From the NCBI RefSeq assembly GCF_029910095.1, contig NZ_CP094526.1, positions 8,384,501 to 8,448,500 of the forward strand: a DNA stretch of 64,000 bases, given 5' to 3'. Both the position numbers and the translations under genes were made by a program. The notes under the pieces were generated by a model that worked only from the letters and a program-made list of their open reading frames with translations, was not told the DNA's origin and did no database searches. Origin of the DNA: Bradyrhizobium sp. ISRA464 (GTDB taxonomy: Bacteria > Pseudomonadota > Alphaproteobacteria > Rhizobiales > Xanthobacteraceae). Shown piece after piece: positions 56,682-64,000 of this stretch (position 1 is the first letter of the stretch; each line of letters starts with the position of its first letter).

Positions 56682-58120
56682 AGCCTGTCCAGTTAGCTCC
56701 GGGAAGGCGGGCTAATGATAGCGGCTCATGCGACCCTCGCCAGCTTGACGAGGTTGTGAGCGGTGCAGATCAGGGCCCATTCGGCCTTCACTTTGTCGAT
56801 GCCGCGCAGCAGGAATTGCCTGAACCCTCTTGCCTGTTTGATCTGTCCGAAGACGGGTTCGACGATCTGCTTACGCAAGCGGTAGCGACTTCGGTAGCCG
56901 GCGCGCTTGAGCTTGGTGCTCATCCTGGCGATCAGCGATCCGGCTCTTGAAGCCGTTTTCGCAGTGGCGGACGGGGTGCCGTGCTTCTGCCTCCCGGTGG
57001 CGATGTAGCCCTCGATGCGCCGCCGCTTGATCGTGCGAAGATTGGCGGCGGAGCAGTAGCCGGCGTCGGCCGACACTTCGTCGGGATTGGTCCCCAAATT
57101 GGCCCTGATCCCGTCGAGCAACGGCGCCAGTTGCGCCTGATCGCTGGAGGAACCGGTCAGCGTCTGCGCCACGATGATCTGATGGGCACCATCGACCGCG
57201 GCCTGGGCGTTGTAGCCCTGGATGTAACCGTCCTTGGTCTTCAGGATGCGGCTCTCCGGGTCGGTGAAATTGCGTTGCGCCTTGCCGTCGGGCTCGGTTT
57301 TCGTCGGCGTCTTGCCGCTCTTCTTGCGGCCTTCGGCGACGCGACGCTCCTCGGCCTCGGCCCGCGCCTTGCTCTCCGCCTCGGCTGCAGCCTTGGCTTC
57401 GGCCTCCAGCGCGGCCTTGGCCTCGCGTATCTTCTCAAGCCGCTTCTGCTTGTCGGCCACCCAATCGGGCATTTCGTCGCCGCGCTGGTCGCCGTAGCGC
57501 TGGTCCTCCTCCGCATCGGCGGCCTCGGCGGCCTTGAGCCAGCGATCGACCTCCGCTTCAAGCTCCGCTTCCCGCTTCTTCATGCGATCGTAGCTCATCG
57601 CCTTGTGCTTGGACGCGTTCGCCTTGATCTTGGTGCCGTCGAGCGCAACGTGCCCGAGCTTCACCAACCCGGCCTTCTCGGCGAGCTTCAGCACCTGCAC
57701 AAACAGGTCGGCCAGCGCCTTAAGGTGCCGCCGCCGGAACTCCGAGATCGTGCGGAAGTCCGGCGGGTCGCCGGCCACGATCATCATGAAATCCGCCCGC
57801 TCCACCGTCGCCTTGGCGATCCGCCGCGACGAGTAGATGCCGCTCGCATAGCCGTGCAGAAGCAGCGCCGTCATCATCCGCGGATCAAACGGCGGCTGAC
57901 CCAGCCCACTCCGGTAGCTGCCGAGGAGCGCCGATAGATCAAGGCTTTCCCTGACCAGCGACACGATCAACCGCGAAACGTGATCTTGCGGCACATAATC
58001 CTGCACGCGCGGCGGCAGAAGCTGGGCCTCATCGATCTTCCAGGGGCGAAATTCCTTGCTCATCGCTATGTAAGGAATCAGACTCGCACCCTCTTGACCA
58101 GTCACTACTCAGACAGGCTC
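56682..58120 (-). mobile_element. IS1182-type insertion sequence, complete, about 1.44 kb
   Basis: Inverted ends GAGCCTGTC (left) and GACAGGCTC (right) bound one transposase gene. CTAG lies directly outside both ends (56678-56681 and 58121-58124) and is best read as a four-base target duplication. Because CTAG is palindromic, the exact edge could move by a few bases. Confidence 0.8.
56726..58063 (-). CDS. IS1182 family transposase
   Basis: From the ATG at 58063 the protein is 445 residues. The N-terminal domain has LPPRVQDYVPQDHVSRLIVS and LGQPPFDPRMMTALLLHGYA. The DDE residues are suggested by VALDGTKIKANASKHKAMSY, VSADAGYCSAANL and VEPVFGQIKQARGFRQFLLR. A long coiled-coil insertion rich in Ala, Glu and Lys lies in the middle (about residues 150-245), as in other members. 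The frame is intact. An upstream start at 58105 would reach into the inverted repeat and is not preferred. Confidence 0.92.
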   Translation of the reverse strand: MSKEFRPWKIDEAQLLPPRVQDYVPQDHVSRLIVSLVRESLDLSALLGSYRSGLGQPPFDPRMMTALLLHGYASGIYSSRRIAKATVERADFMMIVAGDPPDFRTISEFRRRHLKALADLFVQVLKLAEKAGLVKLGHVALDGTKIKANASKHKAMSYDRMKKREAELEAEVDRWLKAAEAADAEEDQRYGDQRGDEMPDWVADKQKRLEKIREAKAALEAEAKAAAEAESKARAEAEERRVAEGRKKSGKTPTKTEPDGKAQRNFTDPESRILKTKDGYIQGYNAQAAVDGAHQIIVAQTLTGSSSDQAQLAPLLDGIRANLGTNPDEVSADAGYCSAANLRTIKRRRIEGYIATGRQKHGTPSATAKTASRAGSLIARMSTKLKRAGYRSRYRLRKQIVEPVFGQIKQARGFRQFLLRGIDKVKAEWALICTAHNLVKLARVA

Positions 58121-58231
58121 CTAGGCCTCGGATTTTGGTCGCGGCTGATGCGCCGAGGTTCAACGCTGAGAGAGCCCAACCCCCGGGCCGGGCTTTTGCA
58201 GCAGCTATCGGGGCATGCGCGGCTTGCCGCG

Positions 58232-58972
58232 CTAGAGGTTCGGCACCGCTTCCGACGCAATCGCCGTCAGCCCGCCGAAGCGGCGTTCGCGGCGATGGAA
58301 GGAGGCGAGCGCATCGGCGAGATCGTCTGCATCGAATTCGGGCCACATCCGCTCGGTGAAGTGCAACTCGGCATAGGCGCCCTCCCAGAGCAGGAAGTCC
58401 GACAGCCGCTTCTCGCCCGAGGTGCGGATGATCAGATCGACGTCGCGCAGGCCGGCCTCGCCGGTGATGAGATCGGCGAAAGTCTCGCGGCTGAGCTCGC
58501 CGACGCTGGCCGCGCGTACCGCCGCGTTCAGGATCGCATCGCGCGCCGAATAGTCGATCGCGATGCGCAGATGCAGCGTCGTGCCAGTGGCAGTCGCGGC
58601 CTCAGCGCGCGCGATGGCGCTGGCGATGCCGTCGGGCAGCCGGTCACGCCGACCGATCACGGTGAGGCGAACGCCGTTGCGCACCAGCGCTGCGACCTCG
58701 TTGGCGAGATAGAACCGCAGCAGCGCCATCAGCGCGGCGACTTCGGCCTTGGGACGGCGCCAATTGTCGCTCGAGAAGGCGTAGAGCGTCAGCGTTCCGA
58801 CGCCCTGGTCCGGCGCGGTCTCGACCACGCGGCGGATGGCTTCCACCCCCGCCTCGTGTCCGCGCAGCCGCGACAGGCCGCGCCGCGTCGCCCAGCGGCC
58901 GTTGCCATCCATGATGATGCCGACATGCAGCCGGGCGGCTGGTTCCAGCTTGAGCGCGACGTTACTTTGCAT
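58232..58972 (-). CDS. uppS: cis-prenyltransferase (undecaprenyl diphosphate synthase family)
   Basis: From the ATG at 58972 (site CTGGAGA) the protein is 246 residues. [20 protein letters not shown] carries the catalytic aspartate and GxGRWA phosphate-binding site. [20 protein letters not shown] and [20 protein letters not shown] with the RTSGE and SDF motifs complete the family. It condenses isopentenyl diphosphate onto farnesyl diphosphate to make the lipid carrier for cell-wall and polysaccharide synthesis. The standard copy is usually beside cdsA and dxr; none is here, so this is probably a second paralogue. It is the first intact core-like gene after the accessory region. Confidence 0.92.
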   Translation of the reverse strand: MQSNVALKLEPAARLHVGIIMDGNGRWATRRGLSRLRGHEAGVEAIRRVVETAPDQGVGTLTLYAFSSDNWRRPKAEVAALMALLRFYLANEVAALVRNGVRLTVIGRRDRLPDGIASAIARAEAATATGTTLHLRIAIDYSARDAILNAAVRAASVGELSRETFADLITGEAGLRDVDLIIRTSGEKRLSDFLLWEGAYAELHFTERMWPEFDADDLADALASFHRRERRFGGLTAIASEAVPNL

Positions 58973-59002
58973 CACAAAGTCTCCAGGCAAAAATGGGAAT
59001 GG

Positions 59003-59383
59003 TCAGACCGTCTGGATACCGAGGCGACGAGGGGCGCCTTCGTCGGGACCCGCGGCTTTGGCGGCATCGCGCACCAGCTGTTCGAGCACGGCGAGATAGT
59101 CGAGGAAACGGCGGCGACCGGACTTGGTCAGGCGGCAGGTGGTGTGCGGGCGGTTGCCCTCATAGCCCTTGATGACGTCGACCAGGCCGGCCTCCTGCAG
59201 CACCTGCAGATGCCGGCTGAGATTGCCGTCGGTGAGGCGGCAAAGCTGCTTGAGATCGGCAAAGGCGAGCCCCTTCGGGTGCGCCATCAGCGAGGTCAGG
59301 AGGCCGAGCCGCGCCTTCTCGTGAATGACGCGGTCGAGGCCGTCATAGGCGAATGGCGCGCTGGCCGCGTCAGTCTTCGACAT
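59003..59383 (-). CDS. winged-helix transcriptional regulator
   Basis: From the ATG at 59383 the protein is 126 residues. VIHEKARLGLLTSLMAHPKG, LAFADLKQLCRLTDGNLSRH and LQVLQEAGLVDVIKGYEGNR form a winged helix-turn-helix with DGNLSRHLQVLQ as recognition helix; the wing ends HTTCRLTKSGRRRF. It belongs to the transcriptional regulator type with a MarR/ArsR-like fold that is coupled to a membrane protein gene. Its start overlaps the end of that upstream gene by 14 bases, so the two are made together. Confidence 0.88.
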   Translation of the reverse strand: MSKTDAASAPFAYDGLDRVIHEKARLGLLTSLMAHPKGLAFADLKQLCRLTDGNLSRHLQVLQEAGLVDVIKGYEGNRPHTTCRLTKSGRRRFLDYLAVLEQLVRDAAKAAGPDEGAPRRLGIQTV

Positions 59384-59987
59384 CAGTCTCTCCGGAGGCG
59401 AAATAAAGCAGCGCCGCGAGCACGAGCTGGCCGATTGCAAACGGCAGCCCCATCGTCCAGGGCGACAGCGCGTGGGTCTGACTTGCGATCAGAAGCACCG
59501 TGAAGCCCGACAGGAAATACCAGGCGCCGCCGAGCGCAATTGAGCGCGGCAGCGAACGAACCGAGGCGAACACGCCGAGACTGACGAGGACTTGCCACAG
59601 GCCGGGCAGCATCCACAGCGTCTCGGGCGCGAATTTCCATTGCAGGATCGCGAGCAGCACGCCGGCGATGGCAGCGGGAAGGAACTGCTCGATCGCCTGC
59701 TGGATCATCGCGTCCGCGAGGCCGGAGTGATGCCGCCGCGACCGCGCCTGCATCTCGATCCAGATCAGCACGGCAGAAACCAGCGCCGCGGCCGCCCAGC
59801 CGGCGAGGAACGTAATCGGATGCGAGGTGGGATCGTCGAGCCAGAGATGCTGGGCGAGTGCGGTGATGAGCGCAATACCGCTGGTGGCGGCAACAGTGGC
59901 GGGACCATAGCCGCGGAATGCAGTTCCCGCCGCAATCTGGCTACGAATCGCGAGGATATCTGCCAAGGCCTTGTCGAGGTCGCGCAT
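59370..59987 (-). CDS. integral membrane protein, partner of the winged-helix regulator
   Basis: The 205-residue protein starts with a cytosolic helix (MRDLDKALADILAIRSQIAA) and has about six hydrophobic segments, for example TVAATSGIALITALAQHLW, WAAAALVSAVLIWIEM, AAIAGVLLAILQWKF and LPFAIGQLVLAALLYFA. It has no known catalytic motif. Pairs of this kind, a membrane protein with a winged-helix protein encoded in overlap, are common in Rhizobiales and probably form a sensor-regulator unit; that is inference. The regulator gene follows it in the same transcript. Confidence 0.85.
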   Translation of the reverse strand: MRDLDKALADILAIRSQIAAGTAFRGYGPATVAATSGIALITALAQHLWLDDPTSHPITFLAGWAAAALVSAVLIWIEMQARSRRHHSGLADAMIQQAIEQFLPAAIAGVLLAILQWKFAPETLWMLPGLWQVLVSLGVFASVRSLPRSIALGGAWYFLSGFTVLLIASQTHALSPWTMGLPFAIGQLVLAALLYFASGETDVED

Positions 59988-60109
59988 CGGTTCACCCGAA
60001 CTTTGTATCGCAAAGTATATGGATTGCCAAGTAAAGGCAAGCTGGATCGCAACAGCGCGTCCATCAACATGTTTAACGGTTGGTTACTGCAAGAATGAGG
60101 CAGACCGCC

Positions 60110-60466
60110 TCATGCCTTCACCAGGCTGGCAAACCCGCCATAGACCATCCGCTTGGCGTCAAACGGCGCAGTCTTTGGATCCATCGACGCCAGGCGAGGA
60201 TCCGCCATCACCCTGGCGTTGATCTTGTCGCGCTGCGCGCGCGACTTGTAGGTAATCCAGGCGAAGACCACGGTCTCGCCGGCCTTTAGTTTCACGCTTT
60301 GCGGAAACGACGTCAGCTTGCCCGGCTTGACGTCGTCGGCGACCCACTCGCGATAATCGAGCGCCCCGTATCCGCGCCAGATCTTGCCGGCCTTCTTCGA
60401 CAGTTGCGCATAGGCCTTGAGCTTCTTCTTCGGCACGGCGACGATGAATCCATCGACGTAAGGCAT
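60110..60466 (-). CDS. DUF1428 family protein
   Basis: This 118-residue protein reads MPYVDGFIVAVPKKKLKAYA, LSKKAGKIWRGYGALDYREW, VADDVKPGKLTSFP, then VVFAWITYKSRAQRDKINAR and FDAKRMVYGGFASLVKA. The whole pattern, including the RMVYGGF end, matches DUF1428, a small dimeric alpha-beta barrel family of unknown activity. It is cytosolic and complete. A long palindromic repeat lies between this gene and the DUF899 gene upstream. Confidence 0.92.
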   Translation of the reverse strand: MPYVDGFIVAVPKKKLKAYAQLSKKAGKIWRGYGALDYREWVADDVKPGKLTSFPQSVKLKAGETVVFAWITYKSRAQRDKINARVMADPRLASMDPKTAPFDAKRMVYGGFASLVKA

Positions 60467-60497
60467 TTCGGCGTTTCCTGCTGTGTGGTTGCACCAT

Positions 60498-60577
60498 CAT
60501 TGCGAGCGCCAGCGAAGCAATCCATCCTTCCATGGGCCGAAGAATGGATTGCTTCGTCGCTTGCGCTCCTCGCAATG
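60498..60577. repeat. long palindromic intergenic repeat (Bradyrhizobium type)
   Basis: Arms ATTGCGAGCGCCAGCGAAGC (60499-60518) and GCTTCGTCGC...TCGCAAT (60551-60576) are inverted copies flanking AATCCAT and ATGGATT. Repeats with this TTGCGAGCG...GAAGCAATCCA core are common between genes in these bacteria and form a large hairpin in RNA. Confidence 0.75.
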
Positions 60578-60599
60578 ACGGCGCGTGACGCGCGGCGCA

Positions 60600-61337
60600 T
60601 CAACTATGACAGCAGGATGCCTGAACCGGTGACGGTTGATACTGGTCACGTAGCCGCACCCAATCCATCGGATAGGGCAATCCCTCCTCGTGACGCCCAA
60701 GCGGCGTCAGGTCGAGATAGTGATAGGCGGCGTTCATCATGTCGAGGCCGCGCGCGAAGGTGGAATAGGTGTGGAACACGTCGCCGGTCTCGTCGCGATA
60801 GAACACGCTGATCCCAGGCACCTCATCTCCGTAGGGCGGCGTGGTTCCGAAGTTGTATTGAGCCTCGCCTCTGTCCATTTGCTCGCGGGTAAACGAGACG
60901 CCGTAGTCGTAATTGAAGTCGTTTTTCCCCGACGAGACCCAGTCGAAGGTCCAGCCCATCCGCTTCTTGAAGGCCTCGAGCTTGGCGAGCGGCGCGCGCG
61001 AGATCGCGACCATCGTGGTGTCGCGCGCGGCAAGGTGCGGCACCATGCGCTCGAAGCCGTCGACCCAGAACGAGCAGCTCTTGCAGGCTGCATCCCATTC
61101 GGGAGCAAACATCACATGCTGTACCACGAGCTGTGGCCTGCCCTTGAACAGATCGCCGAGCGTGACCTCGCCGTTCGGCCCGTCGAAAACATAGTTCTTG
61201 TCGATCTTGACCCAGGGCAGCTCGCGCCGCTCCCGGCTGAGCACTTCGCGCGCCCGTGTCAGCTCCTTCTCGCGGGCCATGAGGGCCTTACGGGCTTCGA
61301 TCCATTCGTTGCGGGAGACGATCTTGTGCTGATGCAT
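60600..61337 (-). CDS. DUF899 (thioredoxin-like) protein
   Basis: The 245-residue protein begins MHQHKIVSRNEWIEARKALM with site AAAGGAGC before the ATG. FDGPNGEVTLGDLFKGRPQL, HVMFAPEWDAACKSCSFWVD with a CxxC pair (CKSC) and ISRAPLAKLEAFKKRMGWTF show the DUF899 family, thioredoxin-fold proteins of unknown reaction. YDYGVSFTREQ and PGISVFYRDETGDVFHTYST complete the match. It is cytosolic. It ends a run of same-strand genes beginning with the ArsR regulator upstream and may be controlled with it. Confidence 0.92.
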   Translation of the reverse strand: MHQHKIVSRNEWIEARKALMAREKELTRAREVLSRERRELPWVKIDKNYVFDGPNGEVTLGDLFKGRPQLVVQHVMFAPEWDAACKSCSFWVDGFERMVPHLAARDTTMVAISRAPLAKLEAFKKRMGWTFDWVSSGKNDFNYDYGVSFTREQMDRGEAQYNFGTTPPYGDEVPGISVFYRDETGDVFHTYSTFARGLDMMNAAYHYLDLTPLGRHEEGLPYPMDWVRLRDQYQPSPVQASCCHS

Positions 61338-61358
61338 CGGATGCTCCTTTGTTTGCTT

Positions 61359-61832
61359 TCAGGCGTCGACGAAGTTTTGCAGATTGCCAAGAAATTCGGT
61401 CCAGCCGCGCTGATGATTGTCGCGCGCCGTCTCATCGACGAACTGCGCGTGATGGAAGGTGAGCAGCGTGCCGCCGGCATCGGGCCTGATCGAGATCGTC
61501 ACAACGGACTCGCGCTCCGGCGTCGAATGCCAGGCCCAGCTGAACACCAGCCGCTCGTTCGGCACCACCTCGCGATAGACGCCGCCGACCTCGTGATATT
61601 CGCCGTTCGACCCGGTGAAGCTGATGCGGTAGCGCCCGCCGACGCGGACATCGAGATCCGCGCGTGTCGTGCCGGGCTTGACCTGCCCCGGCCCGAACCA
61701 TTGCACTAGGTTTTCCGGCTCGGTCCACGCGGCGTACACCTTTTCCGGCCGCGCGCGGAGACGTCGGGTAAGGGTGAGGCTTGGGCGCGCGGCGAGGCCG
61801 GCGTCGGCGACGACTGCGGATTTGTTGGCCAT
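61359..61832 (-). CDS. SRPBCC/AHSA1 domain protein
   Basis: This 157-residue protein carries LTRRLRARPEKVYAAWTEPE followed by WFGP, then DVRVGGRYRISFTGSNGEYH, YREVVPNERLVFSWAW and a final helix HQRGWTEFLGNLQNFVDA. This is the activator-of-Hsp90 homologue (AHSA1-like) helix-grip fold. Members often lie with an ArsR regulator, as here, and probably bind small hydrophobic ligands. Its first 127 bases overlap the regulator gene in a different frame, so translation may be coupled. Confidence 0.9.
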   Translation of the reverse strand: MANKSAVVADAGLAARPSLTLTRRLRARPEKVYAAWTEPENLVQWFGPGQVKPGTTRADLDVRVGGRYRISFTGSNGEYHEVGGVYREVVPNERLVFSWAWHSTPERESVVTISIRPDAGGTLLTFHHAQFVDETARDNHQRGWTEFLGNLQNFVDA

Positions 61833-62161
61833 GGGTCGTTCTCCACAAAGGCGGCAAGGCGGTCGAGGTTATCGGACCAGAACTGCGCATAGCGATTGAG
61901 CCAGTTCATCGCCTGCTCCATCGGCCGTGCGGTGAGCCGGCACGCCACCGTGCGGCCGGTCTTTTCGCGCGCGATCAGACCGGCATCCGAGAGCACATCG
62001 AGATGCTTCATGATCGCGGGCAGCGACATCGCAAACGGCTGGGCCAATTCGCTCACCGACAGGGTTTCCCGCTCGCCGAGCCTGGCCAGCAGGGCCCGGC
62101 GGGTCGGATCCGAAAGCGCCGCGAAGGTGCGGTCCAGCGTTTCGTCCTGATGCTTAACCAT
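61706..62161 (-). CDS. ArsR family transcriptional regulator
   Basis: The 151-residue frame has a complete winged helix: TFAALSDPTRRALLARLGER, LSVSELAQPFAMSLPAIMKH, DVLSDAGLIAREKTGRTVAC. There is no CxC metal motif, so it likely responds to something other than arsenic. The last 40 residues (PWPTNPQSSPTPASPRAQAS) lie over the start of the SRPBCC gene and are proline/serine-rich; they may be a tolerated tail. It heads the cluster ArsR-SRPBCC-DUF899, which is probably one regulated unit. Confidence 0.9.
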   Translation of the reverse strand: MVKHQDETLDRTFAALSDPTRRALLARLGERETLSVSELAQPFAMSLPAIMKHLDVLSDAGLIAREKTGRTVACRLTARPMEQAMNWLNRYAQFWSDNLDRLAAFVENDPWPTNPQSSPTPASPRAQASPLPDVSARGRKRCTPRGPSRKT

Positions 62162-62318
62162 ATGGTTTAGTATAGCTGCATAGGGCGCGGCGTCAAGGCC
62201 TCGGCTTCACGATCGCGTCAAACGCGCCGGATCGTGGCAGCATCCACGTCAGGAATCGTCAGCGGCATGCCGCGCGCCGCACGTTCGCGCGGCCCCGTGA
62301 TCACGTCACAACCGCATG

Positions 62319-62594
62319 TCAGTACGGACGAGCGTGCCGGCGATAATACCGGCGCGGCTCCGGCGGCTCGCGAAACAGGAAGCGCGGATTTTCCCCGCAA
62401 TAAAGATAACGGCCGGACACGCTCGCGAGGCACTGCTCGTAGGTCCGGTAAGCGCATTCGCCGGGATAGCCCAGGCTCGGGCCCTGCGCACACCACGGAT
62501 AGTCGTAAGGATCGGCAGAAGCAGGACTGCTGCTTGCGATACCGGTGAGCATCACTGCTCCTGCCACGAGCATTGCCAATCGCGATGCACGCAT
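62319..62594 (-). CDS. DUF3551 family small exported protein
   Basis: The start at 62594 gives a 91-residue protein with a signal peptide (MRASRLAMLVAGAVMLTGIA, cleavage near ASADP). The mature part DPYDYPWCAQGPSLGYPGEC and YRTYEQCLASVSGRYLYCGE has the four cysteines of DUF3551, a family of small periplasmic proteins abundant in Bradyrhizobium and relatives. The function is unknown. The tail is basic and tyrosine-rich. It stands alone. Confidence 0.88.
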   Translation of the reverse strand: MRASRLAMLVAGAVMLTGIASSSPASADPYDYPWCAQGPSLGYPGECAYRTYEQCLASVSGRYLYCGENPRFLFREPPEPRRYYRRHARPY

Positions 62595-62811
62595 GATCCA
62601 ACCTCCTCTCACGCGCCGCAAGAGATAGCGCGACGCACCGGATTAAGGTTCCTTTATGCCGATTTATTCCACTGCTGGCCAGCGCGAGCACGCTGCATCG
62701 GTTCGCAGCTCCGCCATGACGCAGGGGAATGCCGAGCCCGCGGTGCGGCAGGACTCGGCCCGATGGAAACAGCGACGCGTCAGCCGGGTCGTTGTGCGGC
62801 TCGCAAAGCGC

Positions 62812-63783
62812 CTACTCGACCTTCAAACCGGCAAACTGAACCACCTTCTGCCACTTGTCGGTCTCGGCCTTGATGTCGTTGCCGAAGGCTTCCGGCGTCT
62901 GGATCAAGGGGTCGCCGCCGAGCTCGACCAGGCGCTTCTTCATCTCGGGCTCGGCGAGAACGGCGTTGATCTCGCTGTTGAGCTTGGCGATGTATTCCTT
63001 CGGTGTGTTCTTCGGCGCCCCCATGCCGAACAGCGCACTCGCTTCATAACCCTTTACCGTCTCGGCGATCGCCTGCACGTCGGGCAGTTGCGACGAACGC
63101 TCTGCCGTCGTCACGCCGAGCGCGCGCAGCGCGCCGGAACGGATGTGCTGGATGATCGAGGGCATGTTGTCGAAGATCACCTGCACCTGACCGCCCAGCA
63201 TGTCGGTGATCGCAGGCGCGGCACCGCGATAGGGCACGTGCTGCATCTTGCAGCCGGTCATCGACACGAACATCTCGCCGGAGAGATGCACCGACGTGCC
63301 GTTGCCGGAGGAGGCCATGTTGACCTTGCCGGGGTTGGCCTTCACATAATCGATGAACTCGGCAACGTTCTTGGCGGGGACGTCCTTGTTGACCGTCATC
63401 ACGTTCGGCACGCGGTTGAAGGATGCAATCGGCGCGATGTCGCGCACGAAGTTGAACTTCAGGTTCGCGTACAGCGAGGCGTTGATGTAGTTCGCCGGAT
63501 TGACCAGAAACACGGTATAGCCGTCAGGCTCGGCGTTGATCGCGGCTTCGGTGCCGATGTTGTTGCCGGCGCCCGGCTTGTTCTCGATCACGAACTGCTG
63601 CCCGAGCTTCTCCGACAGCCGCTGCCCGATCAGACGCGCGATGATGTCGGTAGCGCCGCCCGGCGGATAGCCGACGATCCAGCGCACCGGCCGCGCCGGA
63701 TAATCGGCTGCGGATGCACGGCCGATCGCAAATGTCGAAATTCCCGACCCGATCAGGCCCAGCGCGGCGCGGCGTGAAATCAT
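62812..63783 (-). CDS. Bug/TctC family tripartite tricarboxylate-type substrate-binding protein
   Basis: This 323-residue exported protein begins MISRRAALGLIGSGISTFAI with cleavage near ASAAD. The mature part is a complete Bug fold: PVRWIVGYPPGGATDIIARL, FVIENKPGAGNNIGTEAAIN, PDGYTVFLVNPANY, MASSGNGTSVHLSGEMFVSM and VPYRGAAPAITDMLGGQVQV. These proteins bind small carboxylates in the periplasm, often without a dedicated transporter in the same operon. None is seen here. The ATG has GGGAGAA upstream. Confidence 0.93.
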   Translation of the reverse strand: MISRRAALGLIGSGISTFAIGRASAADYPARPVRWIVGYPPGGATDIIARLIGQRLSEKLGQQFVIENKPGAGNNIGTEAAINAEPDGYTVFLVNPANYINASLYANLKFNFVRDIAPIASFNRVPNVMTVNKDVPAKNVAEFIDYVKANPGKVNMASSGNGTSVHLSGEMFVSMTGCKMQHVPYRGAAPAITDMLGGQVQVIFDNMPSIIQHIRSGALRALGVTTAERSSQLPDVQAIAETVKGYEASALFGMGAPKNTPKEYIAKLNSEINAVLAEPEMKKRLVELGGDPLIQTPEAFGNDIKAETDKWQKVVQFAGLKVE

Positions 63784-63932
63784 GAAGTTTTCTCCCGATA
63801 CGACAGGGTTTGGCTCCCTGCCCGTTTCTGTTGAATTGCGTGCGCCGAGGTTTTAACAAACAATGTCTGATGCGGCCAGTGCGACACATATGCAGGCGAC
63901 CGCGACAAAAGACTAGGCCGAAAGGATCGATC

Positions 63933-64000
63933 ATGTCGGTCAAGGTGAATGCGCTGGACCATCTCGTGATCAACGTCACGGATGTCGTCCGTTCGGTTGC
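63933..64000 (+). CDS. VOC (glyoxalase/bleomycin resistance) family protein, start only
   Basis: Preceded by AAAGGATC, the frame begins MSVKVNALDHLVINVTDVVR, the first strand of a vicinal-oxygen-chelate domain with a metal-binding histidine in LDHLVI. It is cut by the window end after 22 codons. It is divergent from the Bug-type gene, with a shared 150-base promoter region. Confidence 0.7.
   Translation, partial: MSVKVNALDHLVINVTDVVRSV

Noticed and set aside
60498..60577. Large palindrome considered as a phage attachment site or an ncRNA gene
   Set aside because: The pattern is that of a common dispersed intergenic repeat in this bacterial group.

Overview
The window looks like chromosome of a Bradyrhizobium-type alphaproteobacterium (Nitrobacteraceae, possibly Rhodopseudomonas or a relative). 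The reasons are high GC with GC-rich third positions, many small proteins of a kind common in that family (DUF3551, a 61-residue MENVRRYRAIASL-type protein, an aspartate-tailed protein), a palindromic repeat familiar from these genomes, and core genes such as YgiQ, UppS and a Bug-type binding protein. No database search was possible; family calls rest on reading the translated proteins.

Layout. (1) 1-9.4 kb is mostly intact and core-like: a hydrolase broken by an amber codon, an RND efflux adaptor-permease pair, the radical SAM protein YgiQ, and a lipoprotein hydrolase. (2) At 9467-9512 lies the 3' half of a tRNA-Arg(CCG) gene with no 5' half, a typical integration-site remnant. From there to about 58.1 kb the DNA is accessory and heavily decayed. 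It holds a TonB receptor with a broken PepSY neighbour, a seven-bladed propeller, a peroxiredoxin-like protein, a frameshifted autotransporter, a second propeller, a group II intron, a DUF4242-cyclase fusion, a Tat-exported acetamidase/formamidase, a lactonase-type propeller, and a further propeller gene cut by a 2.1-kb ISNCY-type element. (3) 33.5-36.9 kb carries small genes around cspA and rpsU. (4) 36.9-43.4 kb has the ruins of one branched-chain amino acid ABC transporter directly in front of a complete one (binding protein, LivH, a fused LivM-LivG, LivF). (5) 43.4-58.1 kb holds a kup fragment, a TolC-type channel, a secreted small protein, a CusA-type pump lacking its adaptor, a ParB fragment cut by an ISL3 element, a GMC oxidoreductase-epimerase fusion, several gene scraps and an intact IS1182-type element. 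(6) 58.2-64 kb is intact and core-like again: UppS, a winged-helix regulator with its membrane partner, DUF1428, DUF899, an ArsR-SRPBCC pair, DUF3551, a Bug/TctC-type binding protein and the start of a VOC protein.

How it fits together. The middle 49 kb reads as an old genomic island or pile-up of transferred DNA. Intact transport and export genes sit among at least fifteen identifiable gene fragments with frameshifts, nonsense codons or missing ends. The clearest functional units are the liv operon, the efflux pair at 1.2-5.6 kb, and the exported acetamidase/lactonase/propeller group at 26-33 kb. No CRISPR array, toxin-antitoxin pair or obvious defence system was recognised.
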